Below are positions 40,181-50,679 of a stretch of 64,000 nucleotides of DNA, one piece after another; the first letter of the stretch is position 1; every line of letters starts with the position of its first letter. The translations under genes were made by a program, and so were the position numbers. Source of the DNA: an uncultured Selenomonadaceae bacterium (GTDB taxonomy: Bacteria; Bacillota; Negativicutes; Selenomonadales; Selenomonadaceae). The DNA lies in contig CAJOCQ010000001.1 in the NCBI GenBank assembly GCA_905233135.1, positions 1 to 64,000 of the forward strand, written 5' to 3'. Below the pieces are notes generated by a model that was given only the letters and a program-made list of their open reading frames with translations, made no database searches and had not been told where the DNA came from.

Positions 40181-41446
40181 TTGGAAGAAAATGAAAACAC
40201 CGTCGCGCAGGACGACACTAAAAAAATTGTTGAAACTACAACTATTGCAGACGTGTACCGCGCAGATAAACAACTTTCGGGGATTGTCAAAAAAACGCGG
40301 CTTATTCAAAGTGATTTTTTTTCGGAACAATGCGGCAATGAAGTTTTTATCAAGCCCGAAAATATGCAACATACCGGCGCGTTTAAATTGCGCGGCGCGT
40401 ACAATAAAATTTCGCAACTTACAGACGAAGAAAAATCAAAAGGCGTTATAACTTCTTCAGCAGGAAATCACGCGCAGGGCGTAGCATTTGCCGCACAAAA
40501 ATTGGGCGTTAAAGCCGTAATTTGTATGCCTGCAACCACACCGATTTTGAAAGTTGAGGCAACAAAAAATTTAGGCGCAGAAGTTATTCTTCACGGTGAC
40601 AGCTTCGACGACGCCTTTGCATACAGTTTGGAACTTCAGAAACAGCACGGTTATATTTATGTTCACCCGTTCAACGACAGGGAAGTTTTGCTCGGGCAGG
40701 GAACAACCGCGCTTGAAATTATTAACGAGTTAAAAGACGTTGATGCAATTTTGGTACCGATTGGCGGCGGCGGATTCGCAAGCGGCGTTGCACTTGCAAC
40801 AAAAGTTGTAAGCCCCAACGTTAAAGTTATTGGCGTCGAGCCCGAAAATGCCGCGTGTATGAAAGCAGCTCTTGACGCGGGCGAAATTGTTACTTTGCAA
40901 AGTGCCGATACTGTTGCTGACGGTTGCGCCGTAAAAACTGCAGGTACTTTAACTTTTGAGTTTTGCAAAAAATATCTTGACGAAATTATTACAGTCAACG
41001 AAATGGAAATAATGAGCGCGCTTTTAAGCTTGATTGAGAAGCATAAATTAATTGCTGAAGGCGCGGGCGTTTTGTCTTTGGCGGCGTTGAATAAATTACC
41101 TTTCAAAAATAAAAAAGTTGTAGCGATTGTTTCAGGCGGCAATATCGATATTTCGACTCTTTCAGGCTTGATTGACAAGGCGTTAATTGCGCGCGGCAGA
41201 ATTTTTTCTTTCAATGTGCAACTTCCAGACAAGCCCGGCGAACTTTTGAACATTGCAAAAATTTTAGCCGATGAAAATGCAAACGTTGTAAAGCTTGACC
41301 ATAACCAAGCTCTTGTTACAAACAGCTTTAAAAAAGTTCTTTTGGGCGTTACGGTTGAAACTCATAACCTTGAACATATCGACAGAATTATTAAAGCTCT
41401 CAATAATCACGGCTATGAAATTGAAAAAATAGATTTACTCAGATAA
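40181..41446 (+). CDS. ilvA: Threonine ammonia-lyase
   Basis: FIKPENMQHTGAFKLRGAYNKI, SSAGNHAQGVAFAA, PIGGGGFASGVA, C-terminal ACT. Confidence 0.92.
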   Translation: MEENENTVAQDDTKKIVETTTIADVYRADKQLSGIVKKTRLIQSDFFSEQCGNEVFIKPENMQHTGAFKLRGAYNKISQLTDEEKSKGVITSSAGNHAQGVAFAAQKLGVKAVICMPATTPILKVEATKNLGAEVILHGDSFDDAFAYSLELQKQHGYIYVHPFNDREVLLGQGTTALEIINELKDVDAILVPIGGGGFASGVALATKVVSPNVKVIGVEPENAACMKAALDAGEIVTLQSADTVADGCAVKTAGTLTFEFCKKYLDEIITVNEMEIMSALLSLIEKHKLIAEGAGVLSLAALNKLPFKNKKVVAIVSGGNIDISTLSGLIDKALIARGRIFSFNVQLPDKPGELLNIAKILADENANVVKLDHNQALVTNSFKKVLLGVTVETHNLEHIDRIIKALNNHGYEIEKIDLLR

Positions 41447-41457
41447 AGGCAGAAATT

Positions 41458-41877
41458 ATGCTGATTTTTTACCCTGCGATTTTTTATAGGGAAGTTGACG
41501 ACAGTTACAGCGTAGTTTTTCCTGATTTGAATCACCTTGCAACGGAAGGCGAAAATTTTGAGGACGCGCTGAAAATGGCGGTCGATTGTTTGGCGGGTTA
41601 TATTTATTCCGAAAAAAATGACGGCAATAAAATTCCGCCGCCTTCGCCGCTTGAAAATATCGACGTGCATTGCGAAGACGACGAGCGCGATAATTATAAA
41701 TCTGCGTTTGTAAATGTTGTTTCGGTTGACGTGGATTTGTATGCAAAAAAATATTTTCAGTCAACCGTCAAAAAAACTTTGTCAATTCCGAAATGGTTAA
41801 ATGATAAAGCAGTTGCGCAGAACATTAATTTTTCAAAAGTTTTTCAATCTGCGCTGCTGAAAGAATTAAATATCTGA
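41458..41877 (+). CDS. HicB-like antitoxin family protein (orphan)
   Basis: MLIFYPAIFYREVDDSYSVVFPDLNHLATEGENFEDALKMAVDCLAGYI; no HicA alongside. Confidence 0.8.
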   Translation: MLIFYPAIFYREVDDSYSVVFPDLNHLATEGENFEDALKMAVDCLAGYIYSEKNDGNKIPPPSPLENIDVHCEDDERDNYKSAFVNVVSVDVDLYAKKYFQSTVKKTLSIPKWLNDKAVAQNINFSKVFQSALLKELNI

Positions 41878-41934
41878 ACTAAAAAAACCGCTTGCAAAAT
41901 TGCAGGCGGTTTAATTTTTTGCCGTGAAAAAATT

Positions 41935-42522
41935 TTATTCGTCTTTGCTTACGAGAGTTAATTTGCCTGTGCGCGGGTGGAATAAAAGCCCGTGAACTTT
42001 AACATCACGCGGGATTAACGGATCCTCTTTTAAAAGTTTCACAACGTCTCTAACATTTTGTTCGGGGTCTTTGAAACCGTCCGCCCATTCCTTTAACTCT
42101 TTTTCAACCATTTTAATTGCGTCAGGCGAAACGCCGCGCGCCAACATTGCCTTTGTTAAACTTTCGGCGGTAGTTGCCTGCATTCCGCAATGATGATGCC
42201 CGATAACCGCAATTTCTTTAACTTCCAATTCGTAAATTGTTACAAGAAGGCTCTTAACAGCGGTATCAAAAAAACCTGTAACGCAATTACCGACGGTTTT
42301 AATAATTTTGGCGTCGCCGCGCTTTAAACCGAGTGCCGGTTCTAAGAAGCCAACGAGACGTGTATCAACGCATGTCAAAATTGCCAAGTGCTTTTTGGGA
42401 ATTTTGCTGTCATGCGGGTCTTCGTATTCGTACGCTTTATACTCTTCGGGAAGATTCGCGCAGAAATTTTCATTCGTTGCCAAAATTTCGTCAATCAATG
42501 CCATAAAGAAATCTCCTTCCAA
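41935..42522 (-). CDS. Beta-class carbonic anhydrase
   Basis: LAILTCVDTRLVGFLEPALGLKRGDAKIIKTVGN, IGHHHCGM. Confidence 0.92.
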   Translation of the reverse strand: MEGDFFMALIDEILATNENFCANLPEEYKAYEYEDPHDSKIPKKHLAILTCVDTRLVGFLEPALGLKRGDAKIIKTVGNCVTGFFDTAVKSLLVTIYELEVKEIAVIGHHHCGMQATTAESLTKAMLARGVSPDAIKMVEKELKEWADGFKDPEQNVRDVVKLLKEDPLIPRDVKVHGLLFHPRTGKLTLVSKDE

Positions 42523-42566
42523 AATTTTTAAAATATTTTACTGCAAAAAATAAAAAATTCAAGCGT

Positions 42567-44921
42567 TTATTCTGAGCCCCTGAAGTAGTGCCCGCGCGTA
42601 AAATTTTCAACTTCCGCGCCGCCGAATTTATACGCGCGTACAACTTTAGAAATTTCTTCGACGCTTAAAAATCTGCCGTCAATCCTGATTCTTGCCACGC
42701 CTTCAAATTCGTTTCTGTTGTCAATCATCGACAAAACTTTTGAATTTAAAATGTGCATTCGGCAAAATTGGTCGGTAACAACGGGGAACAAAATATTTTT
42801 TCTGTCGCGCAGGAAATAATTATTTTTGCGGCAAACGTGCGGGCAATTTTCGACATTGCCCAAAAAACTGCCGAGCATACAATAAGCCGAAATCATTAAT
42901 TCGGTGCGCCCGTGTACGATACATTCAAGCGGCAGGCAAGATTTTTTGACAAGATTTTTAACCTGCGCGAGCGTCAATTCGGGTGAAAGTGTCACGCCTT
43001 CTACGCCTAAACTTTTTAGAAAATTTATCGTTTCAGAATTGAAAACAATCAGTGAAAAATCTGTACGAATTGGCGCAGCTGAAATTTTTTTTGCAAGTTG
43101 CAAAGTGCCGATATTTTGAACGTACACCGCGTCAAAATTCGCCGCCGTCAAAGTTTTTTCCAACGAATTAATTTCGGCTTGACGAACAATGCGCGGCGTT
43201 GCAAGGTAAAAATTTTTTTCGGCAAAATGTACAATTTTTTCAGCCTTTGAAATTTCTTGCGGCGTGATAATCCTGTTAGAAAAATTTTCGCCGCCGTATA
43301 GGATAGAATCTGCGCCGCCGTCAAGCGCGGCTTTTATTTTTTCCAAAGTATCAACCTGCGCGACGAGTTCAATTTTTTCTGCGCGGTACGGAGTAAAAAT
43401 TTTTTCGTCAGTTGCAACGGCAGGAATTTTTTTAATAAATTTTTTAAGGCGCAAATTTTCAAGTTGTTCAACGGCGGCGCGGCGGACTTCGTTTAATTCA
43501 CTGAGCGGCACCATTAAATTTTCTTCAAGGCGCGTTTTCAAAAGTACCAATTCAAAAACCGAATTGCCGAGCCTGCCGATTTGTTTAAAAAGCGTGTTGA
43601 AAGTCAGCGGGCGATTTTTGGCAACTTCGGCAAGAAATTTAGTTTCAGCGGTTGCAGAATTTTCGCCGTCAGTCAAAATAAGTTTAAGCGGTTCGCCAAC
43701 TTTTGCAAAAACTTCTGCAGCAACGGGAATTTTTCCAAAATTATCGTCAGCAAAAAATTTCCGCGCGTCAGCAATTAATTCTGCGTCAAAAATTTTAAAA
43801 GCGCGGTCGTGCACTTTAACGCCGCGCGTATTCTCAACTTCAACCGTGCAAATTTCGCCGTCAACAGAAAAATTTTCAACAGTGAAAGTTACGCGCCCGC
43901 CGACTTTTACCCAAATTTCAACTTGGTCGCCTGCGCTAATTTTTTCTGTAAGTTTGAGAGAAATTTTATTTTTATCAACGGCAACAACGCGCCCGATTAA
44001 AACGCCGCGATTGTTGGGGCGATTGACGCTGATTAAATTTTTGCCGGGATTTTTTTCAAGGTACGCGGTAGTAAAATCACGGTTGAAAATCTGCGCGAGT
44101 GCGCGTTTGTCTTCGGCAGTAGAAAAATTTTTGTCAAGCGCGGCGCGGTAAACTTTAACAACCGTTGCAACATATTCCGCGCGCTTCATACGCCCTTCAA
44201 TTTTTAAAGAATCGACGCCCGCTTCAACAAGGCGCGGCAAAATTTCCAGCGTGTTTAAATCTTTGGGACTTAACAAATATTCGCCCGCGTTTTTCAAAAG
44301 TTCGTTGCCTTTATCATCAACCAAACTGTAGGGAAGGCGGCAAGGTTGCGCACAACGCCCGCGATTGCCGCTGCGCCCGCCAATCATACTGCTCATTAAG
44401 CATTGCCCCGAAAAGCAAACGCATAGCGCGCCGTGCGCAAAAATTTCTGTCTCGACGGGAGAATTTTTTGCAATAGTTTCAATTTCAGTCAGTGAAAGTT
44501 CACGCGCCAAAACAACACGGCTGAATCCCAACTTTGCCAACATTTCCACGCCCGCCAAATTGTGAACAGTCATTTGAGTTGAAGCGTGCAGGGGAATTTC
44601 AGGCGCAATGCTTTTAATAATTTTCGCCGCGCCCAAATCCTGTACCAAAAGTGCGTCAACATTCGCACTGCGCAAAAATTTTACATACTCTGCAAAATTT
44701 TCCAATTCGTCATCATTTAAAATTGTATTGGTTGTAACGTGAATTGCAACGTTATGTAAGTGCGCAAATTTCACGGCGGCAATTAAATTTTCGCCGCTAA
44801 AATTTTCTGCATAGGCGCGTGCGCCAAAATTATTTCCCGCCAAATAAACTGCATTTGCGCCCGCGTTTACGGCGGCTTTCAGGGCGTCAAAATTCCCCGC
44901 AGGTGCCAAAAGTTCTATCAT
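42567..44921 (-). CDS. U32 family peptidase (with DUF3656-like region)
   Basis: IELLAPAGNFDALKAAVNAGANAVYLAG..., GALCVCFSGQCLMSSMIGGRSGNRGRCAQPCRLPY. Confidence 0.94.
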   Translation of the reverse strand: MIELLAPAGNFDALKAAVNAGANAVYLAGNNFGARAYAENFSGENLIAAVKFAHLHNVAIHVTTNTILNDDELENFAEYVKFLRSANVDALLVQDLGAAKIIKSIAPEIPLHASTQMTVHNLAGVEMLAKLGFSRVVLARELSLTEIETIAKNSPVETEIFAHGALCVCFSGQCLMSSMIGGRSGNRGRCAQPCRLPYSLVDDKGNELLKNAGEYLLSPKDLNTLEILPRLVEAGVDSLKIEGRMKRAEYVATVVKVYRAALDKNFSTAEDKRALAQIFNRDFTTAYLEKNPGKNLISVNRPNNRGVLIGRVVAVDKNKISLKLTEKISAGDQVEIWVKVGGRVTFTVENFSVDGEICTVEVENTRGVKVHDRAFKIFDAELIADARKFFADDNFGKIPVAAEVFAKVGEPLKLILTDGENSATAETKFLAEVAKNRPLTFNTLFKQIGRLGNSVFELVLLKTRLEENLMVPLSELNEVRRAAVEQLENLRLKKFIKKIPAVATDEKIFTPYRAEKIELVAQVDTLEKIKAALDGGADSILYGGENFSNRIITPQEISKAEKIVHFAEKNFYLATPRIVRQAEINSLEKTLTAANFDAVYVQNIGTLQLAKKISAAPIRTDFSLIVFNSETINFLKSLGVEGVTLSPELTLAQVKNLVKKSCLPLECIVHGRTELMISAYCMLGSFLGNVENCPHVCRKNNYFLRDRKNILFPVVTDQFCRMHILNSKVLSMIDNRNEFEGVARIRIDGRFLSVEEISKVVRAYKFGGAEVENFTRGHYFRGSE

Positions 44922-44990
44922 TAATTTAACTCCTTAATTAAAAAATTTTGCTTAAAATTAAAAAAACCGCCCAAAGGCGGCTTTTCGATT

Positions 44991-45971
44991 CTAAAAATTT
45001 TTATCATTTTCAAGAGCTTTACCCGTGCCAATCGCCACGCAACTTAGCGGGTCATCCGCAATAACTGTAGGTATTCCTGTTTCACGCCTTATAAGTTCGT
45101 CAAGCCCGTACAGCAACGCGCCGCCGCCCGTCAAAATAATTCCCCTGTCCATAATGTCGGCAGAAAGTTCAGGCGGCGTAACGTCCAAAACTTTTCGGAT
45201 ACATTCAACAATTTTATTGACGGATTCGCTGAAACACTTTGAAATTTCTTCAGTTTCGACGGTAATATTTTTCGGCATACCCGTTAAAAGGTCGCGCCCG
45301 CGAATTTCCATATTTAATTTTCTTGCTTCTGGATAAGCCGCGCCAATTTCCATTTTAATTTTTTCGGCGGTACGTTCGCCAATCATTAAATGGTGCGTGC
45401 GCTTTACGTGCGTTTCAATATCGGCGTCAAATTTATTTCCTGCAACGCGGATACTTTGCCCTTTGACAATACCGCCGAGCGAAATAACTGCAACATCGCA
45501 AGTGCCGCCGCCAATGTCAACAACCATTGAACCGAGCGGTTCTGAAATGTCAATTCCCGCGCCGAGTGCCGCCGCTATCGGTTCTTCAATCATATCAACT
45601 TTTTTTGCGCCGGCTTGTTCGGCTGCTTCTTGCACTGCGCGACGTTCCACAACCGTAATTTCAGTCGGTATGCAAATCATTACGCGCGGGCGGAATAAAA
45701 AATTTTTCCCTACAACTTTATTTAAAAAATGGCGAATCATCGCCTCTGTCATATCAAAATCAGAAATAACGCCGTCACGCAGCGGGCGAATTGCAACTAT
45801 ACTGCCCGGCGTGCGCCCAATCATTTTTTGCGCGTCTTCACCAATAGCCAAAACTTCTTCAGTATTCCTGTCAATGGCTACAACCGACGGCTCGCGCAGA
45901 ACAATTCCCTTGCCCTTGACATAAACCAAACAGTTTGCCGTGCCCAAATCTATCCCGACACTTGCAGACAT
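44991..45971 (-). CDS. mreB: Rod shape-determining protein MreB/Mbl
   Basis: MSASVGIDLGTANCLVYVKGKGIVLREPSVVAID; start moved to internal Met. Confidence 0.95.
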   Translation of the reverse strand: MSASVGIDLGTANCLVYVKGKGIVLREPSVVAIDRNTEEVLAIGEDAQKMIGRTPGSIVAIRPLRDGVISDFDMTEAMIRHFLNKVVGKNFLFRPRVMICIPTEITVVERRAVQEAAEQAGAKKVDMIEEPIAAALGAGIDISEPLGSMVVDIGGGTCDVAVISLGGIVKGQSIRVAGNKFDADIETHVKRTHHLMIGERTAEKIKMEIGAAYPEARKLNMEIRGRDLLTGMPKNITVETEEISKCFSESVNKIVECIRKVLDVTPPELSADIMDRGIILTGGGALLYGLDELIRRETGIPTVIADDPLSCVAIGTGKALENDKNF

Positions 45972-46073
45972 TCCAAACAAAATCAAAACTCCTTTCAACG
46001 GGAGATTTTTTACAAAAATTTTCAATCGATTTTAACACGCTTTTTTTTTCTTTACAAGTGCGGAAAATTTTAG

Positions 46074-46703
46074 TTATAAATCAGTTTTTTTAATAGGTTC
46101 GCTCAAATCCATATGCCCCGAAAGAGTTTCAATTTCTGCGCCCTCGACAAGAAAGCGGACTTGCTTGACTTCGCTAAATTCGGTAAGAGTTTTGACTACC
46201 GAATTAACCAAAAATTCTTCGCCCGTTGAACCTCCTGCAAAAGACTTTGTAATATTTTTATCGAAGTCAACAAACGCCGTGCCGTTGGAAACTTTCACGC
46301 TTTTAATTTTTGCGTTCTTTGGAAAGATAACGGTTAAATCTTTTTCGTTGGGATTGTCCATTAAAAGATTGACGGCGGCTAAATATTTTTCGGATTCATT
46401 TTTAACTTCAACGGTGCGTTTGACTGCAACCAAATTAATTCCCGCGTCATCGGGGTAATAAACTTTGACTGAAATTTTTTGCGCTTGCGTATCGGCGGGA
46501 ATAGTTTTGGGCGGCTCATTGTCAGGTTTTTCAGCAGGTTTAACGGGCGGCTTTTCAGCAGGTTTTTCTTCGGGCGGCTTTTCGGGTTTATCTGTAGGGT
46601 TATCGACTTTCGGCGGATTATCCGTAGGCGGCAAAGGTTGTTCACAGCCGCTGATTAGCAGCGAAAATGCAACCGTTGCCAACAGTAAAATTTTTTTAAT
46701 CAA
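46074..46703 (-). CDS. GerMN-domain lipoprotein
   Basis: Lipobox LLISGCEQ; Pro/Glu/Lys linker; GerMN (VKVYYPDDAGINLVAVKRTVEVKNESEKYLAAVNLLM). Confidence 0.85.
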   Translation of the reverse strand: MIKKILLLATVAFSLLISGCEQPLPPTDNPPKVDNPTDKPEKPPEEKPAEKPPVKPAEKPDNEPPKTIPADTQAQKISVKVYYPDDAGINLVAVKRTVEVKNESEKYLAAVNLLMDNPNEKDLTVIFPKNAKIKSVKVSNGTAFVDFDKNITKSFAGGSTGEEFLVNSVVKTLTEFSEVKQVRFLVEGAEIETLSGHMDLSEPIKKTDL

Positions 46704-46797
46704 GTCTGATTAGACCTCCTTAATTTGCAAAAAAAGTTTTGTGTTTTGTGATTAGAATCGTTATTTTTAAAGTTTTAAAAATTTATCTCGAACAACG

Positions 46798-46975
46798 GCA
46801 TTTCTTTCTTTTTGAAAAAAGAAAGAAACGCCCGGCAAAGAAAGAAAAACTTCGCCGCCCGCAGTGCGCCTTGCGTTGGTAACGCTCTTATGTCAGTCGA
46901 TTCTGCATTCCAGGTTCTGTACGCACTAAGGAATTAGGCAGCTGCGCTAAGAGCGGGCGGCTTTTTGAGTTTCTG
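46798..46975. repeat. Dispersed palindromic intergenic element (family E, copy 6)
   Basis: GCATTTCTTTCTTTTTgaAAAAAGAAAGAAACGCCCGGCAAAGAAAGAAAAACTT; internal GCCGCCCGC...GCGGGCGGC. Confidence 0.75.
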
Positions 46976-47007
46976 AAAAAATTTTTTCGGCTGAAATTTG
47001 CGCAATT

Positions 47008-48105
47008 TCAATAACCGTTGAAAAATCTTTTTACAGCAGTTGAAATTGCGGCGGCAAGAATATTTTGGTAGTGATCGTCCGCCAAAAGTTCTTCTTCAGT
47101 GTAATTTGTAATAAAGCCGAGTTCAATCAATGACGCGGGAACTTTTGCGCGTTTGATAACGTAGAAATTAGCCGACTTTACACCGCGATTAAAGAGCCCG
47201 CCGCGCTTTTCAAGTTCTTCGTTTAAAAGCTGTGCGAGGCGTTGTCCGCCGTAATTTGCGGTATTGTAAAAAGTTTCCATACCGTGCGACGCGGGATTTG
47301 AAAAAGCGTTACAGTGAATCGAAATAAATAAATCTGCTTGCGGCGGCGTCTTGTCAACGCGCGCTTGAAGTTCTTGAGTATTTGAGGCATTTGCAGAGGC
47401 AACGTCAATATCGGTGCGGCGCGTCATAACGACTTTCATACCTTCCGCTTTCAAAATTTTTTCAGTCTTCAATGCAACTGCCAAGGCAACGTCTTTTTCC
47501 CTGACGCCGTGCGGACCGACTGCGCCCGTATCCGAGCCGCCGTGCCCTGCGTCAAGTACAACTACTTTATCGCTCGCGTCAAAATGTTGTTCTTCTTCGA
47601 TATTTTTGCGGCGTCTGGAACTTGGAACTTTAATATCAGGCGGCAAATCTTTCAATTCGCTTTTTGCAATATCGATAACTATTCGCGCAGATTGTTTTTC
47701 TGAACGATTAGCGGGTTGAACGGACATTTTATAGGCGTCATCGTCAATCAGCGCAGCTAATGAAATTCTAACTTTAGTATTACTGATTGAAGTTTCTTTA
47801 ACGGTGATTTTTTCGATTAATTTTCCCGAAGAAATTTTTGTGCCGGAAATTTTGCTGATTCTGCCGGGCGTAGTATTTTTCATAGAAATTGTAAGCATAC
47901 TGCTTAAAGTTTGCGCCGAAACTTCATCGGCTTTTAAATTGCCGTCGAAAGAAATTTCAATTCTCAAAATTTCATCGCTTATATTGTACGCTTTAATATT
48001 TGTAAGTTCGGCTTTCGGATTAGCCGCCGCCGTCCCGCAAATTGTCAAAGAAAAAATTATTAGCAAACTTAGAAACTTAAAAATTTTTTTAGTCAATATC
48101 GTCAC
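47008..48105 (-). CDS. N-acetylmuramoyl-L-alanine amidase (AMIN-like plus Amidase_3)
   Basis: VVLDAGHGGSDTGAVGPHGVREKDVALAVALKT..., SIHCNAFSNPASHGMETFY. Confidence 0.93.
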   Translation of the reverse strand: MTILTKKIFKFLSLLIIFSLTICGTAAANPKAELTNIKAYNISDEILRIEISFDGNLKADEVSAQTLSSMLTISMKNTTPGRISKISGTKISSGKLIEKITVKETSISNTKVRISLAALIDDDAYKMSVQPANRSEKQSARIVIDIAKSELKDLPPDIKVPSSRRRKNIEEEQHFDASDKVVVLDAGHGGSDTGAVGPHGVREKDVALAVALKTEKILKAEGMKVVMTRRTDIDVASANASNTQELQARVDKTPPQADLFISIHCNAFSNPASHGMETFYNTANYGGQRLAQLLNEELEKRGGLFNRGVKSANFYVIKRAKVPASLIELGFITNYTEEELLADDHYQNILAAAISTAVKRFFNGY

Positions 48106-48365
48106 TCCAATTCATTTAGCAGTTGTCGCGCTTCGTCAAGGGCGGCGTTGGTTTTATCTTCGTCACGACAAATTTTTATTGTCAAATAATCACCTTCTGC
48201 GGCGTCTTCAGGCAAAAGATTTGCAGGCAAAATTAATTCGCCCGAATATTCTTCTTCGCCCTCGTCAATCAGTAAAACTGCTTCAGCCGTATCGTCTTCA
48301 AGTTCTTCTATCCTGTCAAGGTACACGCTTATTTCTTTGCAGATTTTTTCTTTTCCGCTAACCAT
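48102..48365 (-). CDS. DUF3006 family small protein
   Basis: ISVYLDRIEELEDDTAEAVLL...LPANLLPEDAAEGDYLTI; paired and overlapping with MBL hydrolase. Confidence 0.8.
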   Translation of the reverse strand: MVSGKEKICKEISVYLDRIEELEDDTAEAVLLIDEGEEEYSGELILPANLLPEDAAEGDYLTIKICRDEDKTNAALDEARQLLNELE

Positions 48366-49375
48366 TTTTCTACCCAATCCTCCTCAACTTCAGGTTTAAC
48401 TGAAAAATTTTTGCCGTCGCTTGTAATTATAACGGTGCCGTTTTTCCAGCTCCAAAAAATATTTTTTGCGGGAATGCCGTTCGCCAAATAATTTTCAAGC
48501 GGCTCTTTGTGCGGGTGCCCGTAGGTGTTGCCGCCGCGTTTATCGGTAGGTTCGCCCGCCGAAATTAAAACGTATTCGGGGTTTACCGTTTTAACAAAAT
48601 TTTCAGTTGAGGCGGTGTAGCTGCCGTGATGCCCCGCCTTTAAGATATTACAGCGCAAATTTTTGGCGTCATTGTCAGCCCAAACGTTACTTTCGACTTC
48701 CTTTTCAGCGTCGCCCGTAAACATCATAGAAAAATTTTTGTAAACCAAACGCCCGACAACGGATTCATTATTGGGGTCAGTTTTTTTATTGCCGTTGTTT
48801 ACCGCGTCAACCAAATCTTTTGTAGGGTACAAAACATTGAACTTGACTCCGTCGCCGAAATCTAAAACGTCGCCGACTTTCAGCGAAGTATGCTTAATTT
48901 TTTGTTGCTTTAAAAGTTTCATATAGCCGGTATAAAGTTTTGAAGTTGAGACAATGCCGTTATCGCAAACTTCCTTGACGGTGTATTTGTTGTCTTTGAG
49001 AAGTTTTTCAAGCCCGCCTATATGGTCAGCGTGCGGGTGCGTCAAAATTATTTTGTCAAAAGTTGTAACGCCCGCCTTTTCCAATTCGGCAACTAATTTT
49101 TCGCGCTCGTCAACGTCCGAAGTGTCGATTAAAATATTTTGCGTTGTAGTTTGTACCAAAAAGGCGTCGCCCTGCCCTGCGTTCAACATTGTAATTTTCA
49201 AATCGCCTTTAACGTCTTTTTTTGCTTGCGGCTTAGCCTCTGCAACGGGTTTATTTTCAACAGGCGCGGCTTCTTCGGCGGGTTTATTTTCTGCGGAATT
49301 GCCGCCGCCGCCACCGCCGCAACCTGTAAGCGTAAACATTAATATTGTTATTATCGTTAAAAAAATTTTTCTCAT
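48329..49375 (-). CDS. ComEC/Rec2-like MBL-fold hydrolase (lipoprotein)
   Basis: Lipobox TLTGCGG; ITMLNAGQGDAFLVQT...ILTHPHADHIGGLEKLL, MFTGDAEKEVE, GHHGSYTASTENFV. Confidence 0.92.
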   Translation of the reverse strand: MRKIFLTIITILMFTLTGCGGGGGGNSAENKPAEEAAPVENKPVAEAKPQAKKDVKGDLKITMLNAGQGDAFLVQTTTQNILIDTSDVDEREKLVAELEKAGVTTFDKIILTHPHADHIGGLEKLLKDNKYTVKEVCDNGIVSTSKLYTGYMKLLKQQKIKHTSLKVGDVLDFGDGVKFNVLYPTKDLVDAVNNGNKKTDPNNESVVGRLVYKNFSMMFTGDAEKEVESNVWADNDAKNLRCNILKAGHHGSYTASTENFVKTVNPEYVLISAGEPTDKRGGNTYGHPHKEPLENYLANGIPAKNIFWSWKNGTVIITSDGKNFSVKPEVEEDWVEKWLAEKKKSAKK

Positions 49376-49429
49376 CTAATCGCTCCTTTTACCGTGTTCG
49401 TTAATTCAATATTTTTATCTCGAACAACG

Positions 49430-49640
49430 GCATTTCTTTCTTTTTGTAAAAAGAAAGAAACGCCTGGCAAAGAAAGAAAAACTCCAACCCGCACATAATT
49501 CAATCCTGAATTAAGTGCGGGCGGCGGTCATCCTTGACCGCCGTGCCCTAGAAAGCGCGTACTTTTTAAGGTTGCAGTTTCAATCTTGCAAATTAGAAAT
49601 TGCCGCGCGTCCTGCGCGAGTATTTTCGCGGCGCACGTCC
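49430..49640. repeat. Dispersed palindromic intergenic element (family E, copy 7)
   Basis: GCATTTCTTTCTTTTTgtAAAAAGAAAGAAACGCCTGGCAAAGAAAGAAAAACT; CCCGCACATAATTCAATCCTGAATTAAGTGCGGG. Confidence 0.75.
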
Positions 49641-49664
49641 TGTGCGCCCCCTCTTGCCTTTTGC

Positions 49665-50477
49665 CTACTGCCTAGTGCCTAAAATATAATTTTCAATTCC
49701 AACTGCAACGCCGTCTTCATGCACGCCCGGTACAACGTATTTGCCAACTTTTTTAAGTTCGTCTTTGGCGGTGCCCATAACAAGCCCCGTTCCAACTGTT
49801 TTTATCATTTCGGTATCGTTTATGCCGTCGCCGAATGCATACGAATTTTCAACAGGTATTTTAAAATGTTCCAGCATTTTCAAAATTCCCGTCGCCTTTG
49901 AAACTTTGTCTGAATAAATTTCCATCGTCATATAGTGGAAGGGGTCAGCCCAACCAGTAAAGCCCGGCGTTGAGAGAATTTTTTTGTAGATAACGTCAAG
50001 GTTTTCGGCGTCAGTGCGCTCCGTCATACATTCGATTTTTGAAATTGAAATTTTATCCAAATCAAAATCACGAATAAATTTTGTATAGTCAACGCCAATT
50101 TTTGTACAGAAATTTTCAGCTGCCGTAAAATTGCGCCGCAGATAAGTATTCGGGTAACTTTGCAGGATGTAATTAATATTTTCGGCGTCAGCCGTCGCGC
50201 AGATTTTTTTCACGCCTTCCATATCCAATTTACTTTCAAAGATAACTTCGCCGCCCGCCAATTCAAGCGCGCCGTTGGCAGTAACAAAGCCGTCAAATCC
50301 AAAATTTAAAAGTTCGCCGTAAATAAATGAAACAGGTCTGCCCGTTGCTATGAAAATTTTATCGCCTGCCTCCTGCAACTTTCTCATTGCGCTTGCTACG
50401 CGCGGCGTTATTTGTGCTATTCCGTGCTGTCTGTCCAAAATCGTTCCGTCTATGTCAAAAAAAATTGCCCTAGTCAT
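49665..50477 (-). CDS. Cof-type HAD-IIB hydrolase
   Basis: RAIFFDIDGTILDRQHG..., FIATGRPVSFIYGELLNFGFDGFVTANGA, AFGDGINDTEMI. Confidence 0.92.
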   Translation of the reverse strand: MTRAIFFDIDGTILDRQHGIAQITPRVASAMRKLQEAGDKIFIATGRPVSFIYGELLNFGFDGFVTANGALELAGGEVIFESKLDMEGVKKICATADAENINYILQSYPNTYLRRNFTAAENFCTKIGVDYTKFIRDFDLDKISISKIECMTERTDAENLDVIYKKILSTPGFTGWADPFHYMTMEIYSDKVSKATGILKMLEHFKIPVENSYAFGDGINDTEMIKTVGTGLVMGTAKDELKKVGKYVVPGVHEDGVAVGIENYILGTRQ

Positions 50478-50679
50478 TTTTTCCCCCATCGTTTTTGTAA
50501 ATTATAAAAATTCTTATGCAGAGCATTATTGTCCACAATCCGAAGCCTGCAATGTAAATTTTGTCCGAAGTGCTCAAATTTTCGTAATCGAGATTGAAAA
50601 ACATAAATGTTGCAATCGCCAAAATCAGCGCGTCTAAAATACTAATCGATTTTTTCAAAACGTCAAGCATATTTATCAC
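50470..50679 (-). CDS. Small hypothetical membrane protein
   Basis: Two predicted TM stretches; overlaps downstream HAD gene start. Confidence 0.55.
   Translation of the reverse strand: MINMLDVLKKSISILDALILAIATFMFFNLDYENLSTSDKIYIAGFGLWTIMLCIRIFIIYKNDGGKND

Noticed and set aside
43264-44151. 295-aa plus-strand ORF antisense to the U32 peptidase gene
   Set aside because: Ser/Thr/Lys-rich shadow translation of a well-supported minus-strand gene; no domain features.
45397-45924. 175-aa plus-strand ORF antisense to mreB
   Set aside because: Shadow of the highly conserved mreB coding sequence.
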